Shown piece after piece: positions 1-5,627 of a stretch of 6,470 nt of DNA. Positions within the stretch are counted from its first letter, which is position 1; each line of letters begins with the position of its first letter. Origin of the DNA: Ruminococcus sp. UBA4350 (GTDB lineage: Bacteria > Bacillota > Clostridia > Oscillospirales > Ruminococcaceae); the NCBI GenBank assembly GCA_002394125.1, contig DGSY01000068.1, positions 1 through 6,470 of the forward strand, written 5' to 3'. The notes under the pieces were generated by a model. The model searched no databases and was not told the origin of the DNA. It saw nothing but the letters and a program-made list of their open reading frames with translations. The position numbers were made by a program, and so were the translations under genes.

Positions 1-33
1 CAAGATTTAATTGGTACATCAATAGAAAAGAAC

Positions 34-38
34 GGAGG
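34..38 (+). promoter_or_regulatory. Ribosome binding site that fixes the cysE start
   Basis: GGAGG lies 8 bases before the ATG at 47. The reading frame is also open from a GTG at 38, but that GTG overlaps this Shine-Dalgarno sequence and so cannot be the start it serves; ATG 47 is the supported start. The 46 bases before the gene hold no clear promoter. A TAA at 8-10 could be the stop of an upstream gene, but too little is visible to say. Confidence 0.85.
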
Positions 39-46
39 TGCTGCTA

Positions 47-1006
47 ATGTCAATCAAGCTTCAACAGCAGATCGGTTCGCTGGTGGATACCCTGCTCGCC
101 GATTATCAGACAGACCGCACGATCGACGCAGTGATCGCTTTCGATCAGCCGAACAAGGAGATCGTCATTGATATCATTCACAAGCTGCGCAAGATCATTT
201 TCCCCGGCTATTACCGCGCACAGTCCTACCGCGTCTACACCGTGCGCAATCAGACGACTATGCTGCTGGAGGATGTGATCTTCAATCTCTCCCGCCAGAT
301 CGCAGTCGTGCTGGAATATCTTCCGGAAATGAAAGAAGCGGGCTATGATGCCAGGCTTGCCCGCGCACAGGAGCTGACGCTCGCATTTATCGGAAAGATC
401 CCGGAGATCCGCAGCTATGTTGAGACCGATGTGCAGGCGGCATTCGACGGAGACCCCGCCGCATATAATAAGGATGAGATCATCTATTCCTATCCGGGTC
501 TGTTCGCAATTCTCGTCAGCCGGCTCGCGCATCAGCTGCATCTGCTCGGTGTGCCGATCATCCCGCGCATCATGACAGAATTCGCCCACAGCCAGACCGG
601 TATCGACATTCACCCCGGCGCGTCGCTCGGCCGGTATTTCTTCATCGACCACGGCACCGGCATCGTCATCGGTGAAACGACCGAGATCGGCGACAATGTC
701 AAGGTCTATCAGGGCGTGACGCTCGGTGCGCTCTCGACACGCGGCGGCCAGTCGCTCAAATCCAAGAAGCGCCATCCGACGATCTGCGACAATGTGACGA
801 TCTATTCCGGCGCGTCGATTCTCGGCGGCGAGACCGTCATCGGCAAAGGCGCGGTCATCGGTGCAAATGCGTTCATCACACGCTCGATCCCGGAGGGTGC
901 AAAGGTCAGCATCAAGAATCAGGAGCTGCATTACCGCTATGATTCCGGCTCAAAGCCTGCCCCGACCGATCTCGACAGCGACGACAGCTGGTACTATATT
1001 ATATAA
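47..1006 (+). CDS. cysE: Serine O-acetyltransferase (CysE/EpsC type, long form)
   Basis: Transfers acetyl from acetyl-CoA to L-serine, giving O-acetylserine, the precursor that cysteine synthase (CysK) converts to cysteine; cytoplasmic. The 319-aa product has a helical N-terminal region (about 1-180) and a C-terminal left-handed beta-helix of hexapeptide repeats (about 185-280). Visible family motifs are GIDIHPGA with Asp187, DHGTGIVIGE with His202, YQGVTLGA, and RHP with His243. Asp187 and His202 are 15 residues apart, as are the catalytic Asp143 and His158 of E. coli CysE; the segment between His202 and His243 is about six residues longer than in E. coli. The chain ends in an acidic stretch followed by WYYII, so the last residue is isoleucine, as in serine acetyltransferases that dock in the CysK active site. 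The start is ATG 47, chosen by its GGAGG site. The gene is followed by its own terminator, so it is transcribed apart from the ATP-grasp genes. The family call is secure; the CysK-binding role of the tail is inferred. Confidence 0.95.
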   Translation: MSIKLQQQIGSLVDTLLADYQTDRTIDAVIAFDQPNKEIVIDIIHKLRKIIFPGYYRAQSYRVYTVRNQTTMLLEDVIFNLSRQIAVVLEYLPEMKEAGYDARLARAQELTLAFIGKIPEIRSYVETDVQAAFDGDPAAYNKDEIIYSYPGLFAILVSRLAHQLHLLGVPIIPRIMTEFAHSQTGIDIHPGASLGRYFFIDHGTGIVIGETTEIGDNVKVYQGVTLGALSTRGGQSLKSKKRHPTICDNVTIYSGASILGGETVIGKGAVIGANAFITRSIPEGAKVSIKNQELHYRYDSGSKPAPTDLDSDDSWYYII

Positions 1007-1068
1007 CCGGGCTGTACCCGACTCCGATATGAGATCGTGCCGTGAAGCAGCTTAATATACAATGACAG

Positions 1069-1104
1069 AGCGCACTGTGTCCGGCACGGTGCGCTTTCTG
1101 TTTT
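1069..1104 (+). terminator. Intrinsic terminator after cysE
   Basis: AGCGCACTGTG (1069-1079) pairs with CACGGTGCGCT (1085-1095) as an 11-bp stem with one T-G wobble and a 5-base loop TCCGG. It is followed by TTTCTGTTTT. It lies about 60 bases past the cysE stop and just before the next promoter, so it isolates the two units. Confidence 0.88.
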
Positions 1105-1132
1105 CCGGCAGCTGTCCCGCCGCCGAATTGCC

Positions 1133-1161
1133 TTGACAATTCAGCGAAAATGTAGTACAAT
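1133..1161 (+). promoter_or_regulatory. Sigma-A-type promoter for the ATP-grasp pair
   Basis: A perfect -35 TTGACA (1133-1138), a 17-base spacer and a -10 TACAAT (1156-1161, 5 of 6 consensus bases). The predicted start of transcription is near 1168, giving a leader of about 50 bases. The leader holds a weak 4-bp hairpin (CGGC 1173-1176 / GCCG 1181-1184) and a T7 run (1194-1200) before the GGAGG at 1205-1209. No operator is obvious. Confidence 0.85.
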
Positions 1162-1218
1162 ATAACTGCAAACGGCGGATGCCGGAAATGATCTTTTTTT
1201 GTATGGAGGAAAGTCAAA

Positions 1219-2109
1219 ATGGATATCTACAACGGCTGGCTGATCGTAAACAGCTACTACAATCCCGCGAAATTCAATTCGCTCTATAAGCTGCTTCAGG
1301 AATCGGCTGAAAAAGCAGGTCTGCGCTTCTCAAAGTGGACATCCGATCAGCGCCCGACCGTCATCGGCTCCGCGGCGCGTGATCCGAAGCCGAGCTTCGT
1401 GCTGTTCTGGGATAAGGACATTCAGCTCGCAAAGACAATGGAGCTTTCCGGTCTCAAGCTCTTCAACAGCGCCGAGTCGATCGCGCTCGCGGATGACAAG
1501 ATCGAAACACTCCTGAAACTCGCGGCAAAAGGCGTGCCGATCCCTGATACCATTCCGGCACCGACCTGCTTCCCGAACTGCAAGCGCAATCCCGCTTCTG
1601 CGGAACAGGCCGCAAAGATCCTCGGCTGGCCGCTTGTCATCAAAGAGAATGTCGGCAGCTTCGGCCAGCAGGTCTATCTCGCAAACAATGTCAAGGAGGC
1701 CGAGCGCATCCTGACGCATATCGGCGAGCATGACTGCCACTTCCAGCGCTTTATCGCTGACAGCGCCGGCCGCGATCTCCGCGTCACGGTCGTCGGCGGC
1801 AAGGTCGTCTGCGCAATGGAGCGCCGTTCGCAGTCGAAGCAGCAGTTCCGCTCGAATATGGAGCTTGGCGGTGTCGGCTCTGCCCGCAACATCACCCCGT
1901 ATGAGGAAAAGATCGCGGTCGAAGCAGCCGAAGCGCTCGGCCTTGATTTCGCCGGCGTCGATATCCTCATGGGCAAAGAGGAAAATGAGCGCTATGTCTG
2001 CGAGGTCAATTCCAATCCGCAGCTCCAGAGCACGATCGACACCTGCGGCATCAATCCCGCAACCAATATCATGTGGCACATCCGCAGCCAGATTAAGTCG
2101 GCAGAATGA
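1219..2109 (+). CDS. RimK-like ATP-grasp ligase, first of a coupled pair
   Basis: A 296-aa ATP-grasp protein of the RimK (alpha-L-glutamate ligase) type. Such enzymes use ATP to make an acyl-phosphate and join it to an amine, forming an amide or peptide bond; the substrate here is unknown. Visible in order are an N-terminal pre-ATP-grasp domain (about 1-85), an ADDKIETLLKLAAKGVPIPDT segment (91-111) typical of the family, the ATP-binding lysine in PLVIKENVGSFGQ (Lys142), GRDLRV (Asp186, Arg188), the RimK signature FRSNMELGG (210-218), GLDFAGVDIL (Asp248) and CEVNSNP (Glu262, Asn264). The last three supply the usual Mg-binding Asp, Glu and Asn, so the enzyme looks catalytically complete. It starts at ATG 1219 with GGAGG nine bases upstream, and its stop overlaps the start of the second ligase. 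There is no signal peptide, so it is cytoplasmic. Family assignment is strong. Ribosomal protein S6 modification, polyglutamylation, small-peptide synthesis and natural-product roles all remain possible. Confidence 0.9.
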   Translation: MDIYNGWLIVNSYYNPAKFNSLYKLLQESAEKAGLRFSKWTSDQRPTVIGSAARDPKPSFVLFWDKDIQLAKTMELSGLKLFNSAESIALADDKIETLLKLAAKGVPIPDTIPAPTCFPNCKRNPASAEQAAKILGWPLVIKENVGSFGQQVYLANNVKEAERILTHIGEHDCHFQRFIADSAGRDLRVTVVGGKVVCAMERRSQSKQQFRSNMELGGVGSARNITPYEEKIAVEAAEALGLDFAGVDILMGKEENERYVCEVNSNPQLQSTIDTCGINPATNIMWHIRSQIKSAE

Positions 2110-2951
2110 AGCGCGGACTGCTGCTCTACACACCGGAGGATGCGCAGCGTAACCGCTGGTTTATTGAACAGCTGTGTCTGAATGCAGAGCCGGAGGGACT
2201 TTCTCTCCGGCTCTCTTTGACAAATGATCCCGAAACGCGCACGCTTCTCTGGAATGAGGCGGATTTTCTCGTGAACCGCTCCCGCGAATATATCCACAGT
2301 ATGTATGCAGAGGGCGTGCGGAAAATTCCCTGCTTCAACAGTGCAAAGGTCACCGGCATCACAAATCAGAAATACAGCACCTATACCCTGCTGCACGGTC
2401 ATTACGGCATCCCGATGGCGCAGACATGGCAGTTCAGCCGGAATGCGCCGCTGCCGGAGCTGACATTCCCGCTCGTTGCCAAGCCCGCAGACGGTCACGG
2501 CGGACAGGAGGTCGCATGGCTGGATTCCCCCGAAGAACTTGCCGAATACAAAGCGCGGTTTGATGCGGCACATCCGGAGGAGACTTATCCGTTTCTCGTG
2601 CAGACGCCTGTTGTGACCGGCTGGGATGTACGCATTTATGTTCTGGGCGGCAAGATTTATTCCGCCGTTCTGCGGACTTCGGATGCAGATTTCCGGAGCA
2701 ATTTTTCGCTCGGCGGAAGGGCGGAGCTGATCGAACCGGACGACGAAATGAAAGCACTCGTCAGGCGCATTCAGGAGGTCCTGCCGCTGGATTTTGCAGG
2801 GATTGATCTGCTGCGGTTTCCGGAGGGCGGCTATCTGCTCGGCGAGATCGAGGATGCAGTCGGCTGCCGGATGCTCTATCAGCTGACGGACAAAAATCCC
2901 GCAAAGGATTTCATCGCATATATCGGCCGCAGACTCCGCGAATCAGAATAA
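2106..2951 (+). CDS. RimK-like ATP-grasp protein, second of a coupled pair
   Basis: A 281-aa ATP-grasp protein, a distant paralogue of the preceding gene. Shared motifs are the nucleotide-binding PLVAKPADGHGG (Lys126; glycine-rich loop 130-133), GWDVRIYVLGGK (Asp174, Arg176), FRSNFSLGG (196-204) and LPLDFAGIDLL (Asp234). The last metal-binding motif reads LGEIEDAVGCRML (from 245), so Glu247 is kept, but the Asn found two residues on in EVN is Glu249 here. The N-terminus is shorter than in the first ligase. ATG 2106 overlaps the previous stop (ATGA), and no good Shine-Dalgarno sequence precedes it (GTCGGCAGA), so translation probably depends on ribosomes finishing the first gene. That arrangement suggests the two products are made in fixed ratio and may act together or on the same substrate. 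The product is likely cytoplasmic. It could be an active ligase with altered metal geometry or a regulatory partner; the sequence does not decide. Confidence 0.85.
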   Translation: MKRGLLLYTPEDAQRNRWFIEQLCLNAEPEGLSLRLSLTNDPETRTLLWNEADFLVNRSREYIHSMYAEGVRKIPCFNSAKVTGITNQKYSTYTLLHGHYGIPMAQTWQFSRNAPLPELTFPLVAKPADGHGGQEVAWLDSPEELAEYKARFDAAHPEETYPFLVQTPVVTGWDVRIYVLGGKIYSAVLRTSDADFRSNFSLGGRAELIEPDDEMKALVRRIQEVLPLDFAGIDLLRFPEGGYLLGEIEDAVGCRMLYQLTDKNPAKDFIAYIGRRLRESE

Positions 2952-2992
2952 AAAACAAGGGAGGCATCTCCTGTGAGATACCTCCCCTGTTT
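2950..2992. terminator. Bidirectional terminator between convergent genes
   Basis: AACAAGGGAGGCATCTC (2954-2970) and GAGATACCTCCCCTGTT (2975-2991) form a 17-bp stem with a 4-base loop CTGT; A2953-T2992 adds one more pair. Two positions are A-C mismatches in + strand RNA but G-U wobbles in - strand RNA, so the hairpin is more stable for the leftward gene. In that direction it is followed by six U residues (complement of A2950-A2955). Rightward, the tail is TTTCATTTCAT. The stem starts at the stop codon of the second ATP-grasp gene. Confidence 0.88.
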
Positions 2993-3059
2993 CATTTCAT
3001 CATCTGCTGCACCGGTCAGCTTTCACTTTTCCGGATGCCGCACACAGTCCGAATCCGAA

Positions 3060-3437
3060 TTACAGATCAACCTTGAAGTCTTCCTGACCTTCGCCGTTGA
3101 CCGTGTAATAAGCCGCATTTTCTTCCGGCTTTACATAGACAACAAACTCAGAAACTGCCTTTCTCTTGTGCGTAGACTTGTAGCTCTTGAGTGCATCGAC
3201 TGCCAGCGTGCTGAGATCGAAATCCTTGCCGTCTACCTGAAGAATCGTCTTGATCACCGGCTCAGCCTTCTTTGCTGCCGGCTTCTTTGCAGCGGTCTTC
3301 TTTTCAGCTGCTGCCTTCGGAGCTGCCGCAGCCTTTTCAGCTGCCGCCTTCGGAGCTGCTGCCTTCTTTGCAGTCGTCTTCTTCTCAGCTGCCGGCTTCT
3401 TTGCTGCTGTCTTCTTTTCAGCTGCCTTATCTGCCAT
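3060..3437 (-). CDS. Small basic H1-like protein with C-terminal DUF6465-like domain
   Basis: The 125-aa product has two parts. Residues 2-58 are almost wholly Ala, Lys, Pro, Glu and Thr, in KKPAA/EKKTAA modules like the tail of eukaryotic H1 or bacterial H1-like proteins, which bind DNA non-specifically. Residues about 59-125 form a compact, non-repetitive domain (VIKTILQVDGKDFDL, then YVKPEENAAYYTVNGE) ending in DFKVDL. From memory this C-terminal half resembles the DUF6465 family of clostridial proteins, whose function is unknown. A GGAAG site about eight bases upstream (complement of 3446-3453) supports ATG 3437. The gene has its own very strong promoter and a terminator at 2950-2992, so it is a single-gene unit, probably highly expressed. 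The likely role is nucleoid association or DNA compaction; RNA or ribosome binding through the basic tail is an alternative. No enzymatic motif is visible. Confidence 0.85.
   Translation of the reverse strand: MADKAAEKKTAAKKPAAEKKTTAKKAAAPKAAAEKAAAAPKAAAEKKTAAKKPAAKKAEPVIKTILQVDGKDFDLSTLAVDALKSYKSTHKRKAVSEFVVYVKPEENAAYYTVNGEGQEDFKVDL
3267..3428 (-). repeat. Low-complexity Lys/Ala/Pro-coding repeat tract
   Basis: This stretch encodes the basic tail (residues 4-57) of the H1-like protein. The 13-residue module AAEKKTAAKKPAA occurs exactly twice (residues 5-17 and 43-55), and APKAAAEK occurs twice (28-35 and 39-46). In + strand DNA it appears as recurring CTTCTTTTCAGCTGC and CTTCGGAGCTGC units. 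Such tracts commonly vary in copy number by slippage or recombination. Confidence 0.85.
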
Positions 3438-3487
3438 GGATCACACTTCCTTTCAGAAATAAAAATAATTCGGCTTCCGCCGTGTTT

Positions 3488-3516
3488 ATTATATCACATT
3501 ATTCTTACAATGTCAA
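3488..3516 (-). promoter_or_regulatory. Very strong extended -10 promoter of the H1-like gene
   Basis: On the - strand, TTGACA (complement of 3511-3516), a 17-base spacer ending in TGA, then TATAAT (complement of 3488-3493). Both hexamers match consensus at every position and the TGn extension is present. The predicted start is near 3481, about 44 bases before the ATG. This predicts abundant expression, in line with a nucleoid protein. Confidence 0.9.
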
Positions 3517-3639
3517 GCGATTTCCGCGAATAGTCCGGAAAAATGCCGTTTCCGATTCGTTTCATCCGATTTACAACTTCTACTCCCGCCCCTGTGAAAC
3601 TGCACATTTTTTGTCTCGTTTATTTATTATGAAAACCAG
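3517..3639. other. Spacer between two divergent promoters
   Basis: No gene is seen in these 123 bases. They hold an inverted repeat CGGAAA (3536-3541) / TTTCCG (3549-3554) with a 7-base loop, lying about 20 bases upstream of the leftward -35, and a direct repeat TCCGATT at 3551-3557 and 3565-3571. Either could be a regulator site, but both are short enough to arise by chance. Confidence 0.35.
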
Positions 3640-3668
3640 TTGATTTCTTACGCAAACCGTGTTATAAT
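3640..3668 (+). promoter_or_regulatory. Extended -10 promoter of the YitT-family gene
   Basis: TTGATT (3640-3645, 4 of 6 consensus bases), a 17-base spacer and a perfect TATAAT (3663-3668) preceded by TGT, giving the TGn extension that compensates for the weaker -35. Transcription should begin near 3675, leaving about 36 bases of leader before ATG 3711. Confidence 0.82.
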
Positions 3669-3710
3669 AGAGCTATGGTCCACACTCTGCAATGAAACGG
3701 AGGCGATCAC

Positions 3711-4571
3711 ATGAAAAACACCCGGCACAGCGATCTGCGAACGATCCTTGCTGTGACATTTGCGGCTTTCCTCATGGCCGTCAATAAGAACACCTTTATT
3801 GATACGGCGGGACTTTATCCGGGCGGCGTTTCCGGTCTGACGATTCTGCTCCAGCGGCTTGTGACGATGCTGTTTCATGTGACACCGCCGTTTACTGTGA
3901 TCAATGTCGCGCTGAACCTGATCCCGATCTGGATCGGCTTCCGGTTCATCGGAAAAAAGTTTACGATGTACTCCTGCCTGATGATCATTCTGAACAGTAT
4001 TTTCACCGACCTCCTGCCGGATAAGATCATCACGGAGGATATCCTGCTGATCGCGATCTTCGGCGGCATCATTCAGGGCTTTGCGATCTCGGTCTGTCTG
4101 AATGCGGGCGCGACCTCCGGCGGAACGGATTTCATCGCGATCTTTCTTTCTGAGCGGCGCGGCGTGGAATCCTTCTCGATCATTCTCGGCTTTAATGCCT
4201 GCATCCTCTGTGCGGCAGGATTCTTATTCGGCTGGGACAAGGCGCTGTATTCGATCATTCTGCAATATGTCTCGACCGGTGTGCAGCGGCTGCTCTACAA
4301 AAAATTTCAGCAAAGCACATTTTTCATTGTCACGACAAAGCCCGTTGCAGTCTGCAATGCGATCTACAATATCAGTCAGCACGGTGCGACGGTTCTGGAG
4401 GGCGAAGGCTCCTACGGTCACTGCGAACGCAATGTCGTATACTCCGTTGTGTCGGCGGCGGAATCCGCACAGGTAACACGCATTGTCCGCGAAGCCGATC
4501 CGGAAGCGTTCATCAATGAGATCAAAACGCAAAGACTTTCCGGCCGGTTCTATCAGCCGAAGGAAGAATAA
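3711..4571 (+). CDS. YitT family membrane protein (DUF161/DUF2179)
   Basis: A 286-aa integral membrane protein of the YitT family, common in several copies in Firmicutes and without an agreed function; some members are suspected transporters. The N-terminal membrane domain (about 11-200) shows roughly five or six hydrophobic spans: 11-24, 38-56, 61-80, 84-102, 110-131 and 153-174. It carries the family's glycine-rich motifs PGGVSGLTILLQ (37-48) and NAGATSGGTDFIA (131-143). A soluble C-terminal DUF2179-type domain follows (about 202-283), with TTFFIV-like TFFIVTTKP, HGATVLEGEGSY and VVYSVV, resembling small ligand-binding or oligomerisation domains. The length is normal for the family. It starts at ATG 3711 with GGAGG (3699-3703) seven bases upstream. 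No terminator follows before the alpha/beta hydrolase 63 bases on, so the two may be co-transcribed. Family assignment is strong; the transported or sensed ligand is unknown. Confidence 0.92.
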   Translation: MKNTRHSDLRTILAVTFAAFLMAVNKNTFIDTAGLYPGGVSGLTILLQRLVTMLFHVTPPFTVINVALNLIPIWIGFRFIGKKFTMYSCLMIILNSIFTDLLPDKIITEDILLIAIFGGIIQGFAISVCLNAGATSGGTDFIAIFLSERRGVESFSIILGFNACILCAAGFLFGWDKALYSIILQYVSTGVQRLLYKKFQQSTFFIVTTKPVAVCNAIYNISQHGATVLEGEGSYGHCERNVVYSVVSAAESAQVTRIVREADPEAFINEIKTQRLSGRFYQPKEE

Positions 4572-4634
4572 TTCCGCAGGCAGGAGCCGACTGCATATAT
4601 ACGAAAAATATACGCCAAAGGGAGGTATACCGAT

Positions 4635-5447
4635 ATGAGCTTTTTCGAGCTGAAAAACGGAATGAAACTGTACTATAAGGAAACCGGCAGCGGTCAGCCG
4701 ACCATTCTGATGCACGGCTGGTCGAGCAGTCATGAGATTTATTCCGTACCGGCCGCAATGCTGAAGGACAAGGCGAGATGCATCGCCTACGATCACAGAG
4801 GACACGGCGGCAGCATAAAAGCGAATCAGGAACCGGTCACAATGGATACGCTTGCAAGTGATCTGAATGAGCTGATCGAAGGACTCGGTCTTTCCGAGGT
4901 CTCGCTGGTCGGCTGGTCAATGGGCGCGGGCGTCGCGCTGAATTATGTCCGGCATTACGGCTGCGGTGCGCTGAAACAGATCGTACTCTGCGATATGTCG
5001 CCGAAGCAGGTCAACGACAGCGAATGGAAGCTCGGACTGTATCAGGGCAGGTATACCGCAAAGGATATCAAACGCGAAGCGGGCAAGGATTTTTTGCAGC
5101 TCTATCAGGAATTTGCAGTCAGCGCTGTCCCGAAGCTCCGCAAGGTACCGGGATTTCTCCTGCGGCCGAATCTGAAAAAGCGGCTGATGAAGTGCGATGA
5201 ATCCGTGCTGAGATCCCTGTCAAAATCCATGAAGGAGCAGGACTACCGTGATGTGATCGGAAAGATCAGCGTTGTAATGTCCTATTTTTATTCCGAGCCC
5301 GGTTCGCTGTTCTCGCCCGATCTCGCAAAGTGGTACCGGTCACAGGCAAAGGTTCCGTTCGTAGCGATTCCCTTCCCGAAAAGCAGCCATATGTTTATTT
5401 CGGAATATCCGGAGCAGTTTGCAACGGAGCTCGGAAAGCTGCTGTAA
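4635..5447 (+). CDS. Alpha/beta hydrolase
   Basis: A 270-aa soluble alpha/beta-hydrolase-fold protein of normal length without a signal peptide, so cytoplasmic. Visible landmarks are the oxyanion-hole HGWS (27-30), YDHRGHGGS (52-60) after strand four, the nucleophile elbow GWSMGAG with Ser95, and the C-terminal histidine His252 in SSHMFISEYPEQF. A cap-like helical insert spans about 130-205. The usual Asp of the G-x-x-D motif after strand six is not evident; the corresponding segment reads SYFYSEPGSLFSPD, where Glu221 or Asp229 might supply the acid. The fold covers esterases, lipases, haloperoxidase-like enzymes and C-C hydrolases, and the substrate cannot be read from the sequence. It starts at ATG 4635 with a strong AAAGGGAGG (4617-4625) nine bases upstream. 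The 63-base gap after the YitT gene has no terminator and no convincing promoter, so shared transcription is likely, though the functional link is uncertain. Confidence 0.9.
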   Translation: MSFFELKNGMKLYYKETGSGQPTILMHGWSSSHEIYSVPAAMLKDKARCIAYDHRGHGGSIKANQEPVTMDTLASDLNELIEGLGLSEVSLVGWSMGAGVALNYVRHYGCGALKQIVLCDMSPKQVNDSEWKLGLYQGRYTAKDIKREAGKDFLQLYQEFAVSAVPKLRKVPGFLLRPNLKKRLMKCDESVLRSLSKSMKEQDYRDVIGKISVVMSYFYSEPGSLFSPDLAKWYRSQAKVPFVAIPFPKSSHMFISEYPEQFATELGKLL

Positions 5448-5627
5448 GGCGTTTTCGCAGGCGCTGAAAAATACACATTCCTGACGGTATGCCGGCCTCC
5501 GGTTTGCGGAGCATAGCCGCACATATCCTTCTGATGAAACCGGAACACGCTGCTGCGGGTATCCGCATTTCAAATCGCTGAACAAAAGCTGCCCGAATCA
5601 GAGCAGGACAAGCAGATCAATCAAAGC
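5448..5627. other. Gene-free, hairpin-rich spacer
   Basis: No credible gene is seen. Three short hairpins can be drawn: TTTTCGC/GCTGAAAA near 5452-5470 with one bulge; CTCCG (5497-5501) / CGGAG (5507-5511), flanked by TATG (5488-5491) / CATA (5512-5515); and TGCGG (5554-5558) / CCGCA (5563-5567) with loop GTAT. None is followed by a clean U-run, so none is a convincing terminator. The stretch may be 3' untranslated RNA of the hydrolase gene or decayed sequence. Confidence 0.4.

Noticed and set aside
38..46. Alternative GTG start for cysE
   Set aside because: It overlaps the GGAGG site that serves ATG 47.
50..931. 293-codon open frame antisense to cysE
   Set aside because: It is a mirror of a real, well-recognised gene in GC-rich codons. 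The product has no family motifs and no ribosome binding site was evident.
1173..1200. Possible attenuator in the ATP-grasp leader (CGGC/GCCG hairpin and T7 run)
   Set aside because: The stem is only 4 bp and the T-run begins nine bases after it, so it would not terminate.
1330..2133. 267-codon open frame antisense to the first ATP-grasp gene
   Set aside because: Composition is that of a shadow frame, rich in Arg, Asp, Ala and Cys without recognisable motifs; the sense gene has promoter, ribosome binding site and full motifs.
3250..3430. CRISPR-like or tandem repeat array
   Set aside because: The periodicity is explained by Lys/Ala/Pro codons of the H1-like protein; there are no regular spacers.
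2973..3533. 186-codon + strand frame across the H1-like gene
   Set aside because: The Leu/Cys/Ser-rich repeat is the complement of the Lys/Ala tail. The - strand gene has a perfect promoter, ribosome binding site and terminator.
3272..3643. 123-codon + strand frame over the repeat tract
   Set aside because: A second shadow of the same tract; it runs into the promoter region and has no supporting signals.
4592..4614. GCATATA / TATACGC inverted repeat before the alpha/beta hydrolase gene
   Set aside because: It is short, AT-rich and mismatched, and has no U-run; chance is a sufficient explanation.
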